Origin: Bacillus sp. HNG
GTDB lineage: Bacteria; Bacillota; Bacilli; Bacillales; Bacillaceae_L
DNA: 64,000 nt
Direction: 5' to 3'
Assembly (NCBI RefSeq): GCF_003400205.1
Contig: NZ_QUQV01000002.1
Span: forward strand, 558,001-622,000
Shown here: in pieces, positions 63,153-64,000 of the stretch
Layout: each line of letters starts with the position of its first letter
Position numbering within the stretch: position 1 is the first letter of the stretch
Position numbers and translations under genes: made by a program
Notes under the pieces: model-generated
What the model was told of the DNA's origin: nothing
Databases searched by the model: none
Seen by the model: the letters and a program-made list of their open reading frames with translations, nothing else

Positions 63153-63181
63153 ATTATATCAAACTCATATACAACTCGCAA
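63153..63181 (-). promoter_or_regulatory. Sigma-A promoter of the SDR operon
   Basis: Minus-strand TTGCGA and TATAAT are separated by 17 bases. The palindrome sits immediately downstream, so repressor binding would block transcription. Confidence 0.7.
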
Positions 63182-63265
63182 ATAAATAAACCTATATTCA
63201 AAAAGTGTATTTAACTAATAGGCATTAGTGTTTTTTCGTTGCAAATCTTTAGTCACGATCATTCC

Positions 63266-64000
63266 TTAGTTCCAAAAACCATCTTGCTCCATTTTCTTTT
63301 TACCTCTGAAAGCTACAATTACACAAATAATATTTGTGATTAACATAAAAATAATTGCATATAAAACCGGAGCGTAGCTTCCAGTAAAGTCATACACATA
63401 CCCATAAGCTGGTAAAGCAAGAATTGATGCCACAGCTAACCCTAGTGATGCGGTTGAATAGATTTGACTATATTCTTTATTTCCAAATAAACTAGATGCG
63501 AGCGCAGGTCCTAATGTTCCAATTGAAGAAGATATAAAGCCAAATAGGACAACTGCCAACGAAATGATACCTGTGCTCGTTCCTGAGAATAATAGTAAAC
63601 ATATTGCTACTAGACCCACAGTCATCGCAAATACGGCTGTATTTTTAGAACCTATTCTATCTGTTAAGAATCCAATAATTAGTGAACCTATTAATACACC
63701 TATCATATAGGTCCCCATTACATTTCCAGCAAATGTTACATCGAATCCCTTATTCATTAAATATGTTGGGATATGCATCGAAAAACTCGCAATGGATGTA
63801 ACGAGAAAGAAAAATACGATTAATGCATAGAATGCAGAAGATTTTTTTGCAACCTTTAATTCTACGCCTTTTTCACTTATTTCCCCTTCGTTTACAGGAC
63901 CACTCTGGTTTGTTTCACCCATACCAAATGGAAGTACCCCTTTGTCTTGAGGTGACTTTTTAATTAATAACATGATAATAGGAACGACAATAATGATTAC
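63266..64000 (-). CDS. MFS transporter, C-terminal part (cut by window edge)
   Basis: At least 245 residues of a major facilitator transporter; the frame runs off the right end. The visible part holds a cytoplasmic central loop (MGETNQSGPVNEGEISEKG) and six helices of the C-terminal half, with GFLTDRIGSKN as the MFS loop motif between the second pair of helices. The OFA-like oxalate or monocarboxylate group is possible. It precedes the SDR operon, which is divergently promoted only by its own promoter. Confidence 0.88.
   Translation of the reverse strand, partial: VIIIVVPIIMLLIKKSPQDKGVLPFGMGETNQSGPVNEGEISEKGVELKVAKKSSAFYALIVFFFLVTSIASFSMHIPTYLMNKGFDVTFAGNVMGTYMIGVLIGSLIIGFLTDRIGSKNTAVFAMTVGLVAICLLLFSGTSTGIISLAVVLFGFISSSIGTLGPALASSLFGNKEYSQIYSTASLGLAVASILALPAYGYVYDFTGSYAPVLYAIIFMLITNIICVIVAFRGKKKMEQDGFWN

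Overview
The window reads as a chromosomal segment of a low-GC, endospore-forming member of the Bacillaceae. The evidence is strong AGGAGG-type ribosome sites, very frequent TTG and GTG starts, many sporulation or spore genes (SpoVR, YhbH, PrkA, YjcZ-type, CotF-type, SplAB), and gene order that I recall from Bacillus subtilis: yhbA(queG)-yhbB-trmL, prkA-yhbH and yhcT-yhcU / yhcW / glpK-glpD-pgcA-yhdB-yhdC-spoVR. I cannot name the genus from the sequence alone. No phage, CRISPR array or intact insertion sequence was seen.

Layout. 1-13 kb is the conserved block: the start of a membrane transporter running off the left end, a DGC-domain protein, spoVR, yhdC, yhdB, pgcA, glpD (behind its own promoter and a GlpP-type terminator leader), glpK, a divergent HPr paralogue, yhcW, a bdbC/thioredoxin pair, yhcU and yhcT. 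12.5-26 kb is housekeeping and stress: a TauE exporter, pepV, a YjcZ-type peptide, a lipase-like hydrolase, OsmC, ketopantoate reductase, a VanW lipoprotein, proC, tag, helD, a TetR/epimerase pair with matching operators, and a manganese riboswitch followed by an FbpB-like small protein and a TerC exporter. 26.6-32.2 kb holds speD and a 1438-residue secreted enzyme that joins a PL10 pectate lyase to a pectin methylesterase. 32-40 kb returns to conserved genes (yhbH, prkA, trmL, yhbB, queG, a B3/B4-domain protein, tRNA-Gly). 40-48 kb is accessory: a SulP transporter with an ArsR regulator, a subtilisin, a CDA-fold deaminase, an AAC(6')-like acetyltransferase, a vWA protein and a macrodomain-HTH fusion. 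48-59 kb carries a lysR-yeiH pair bracketed by two copies of a compound repeat, a UV-damage island (two uvsE paralogues plus splAB), spore and ferritin-like proteins, and flavin enzymes. 59.5-64 kb has guanine deaminase and a MarR/SDR/SDR/MFS cluster with a perfect operator palindrome.

The most unusual signal is a family of short hairpin repeats (stem GGGACC, GGAACC, GGGACA or GGGACG, loop containing AGGGACRGGTTC). There are about eleven copies and two variants, almost all between 48 and 59 kb plus one in proC. The stems differ by compensating changes on both arms. Several copies begin exactly at the stop codon of a gene, and two lie inside genes, where they now encode the last residues of ProC and of the LysR regulator.
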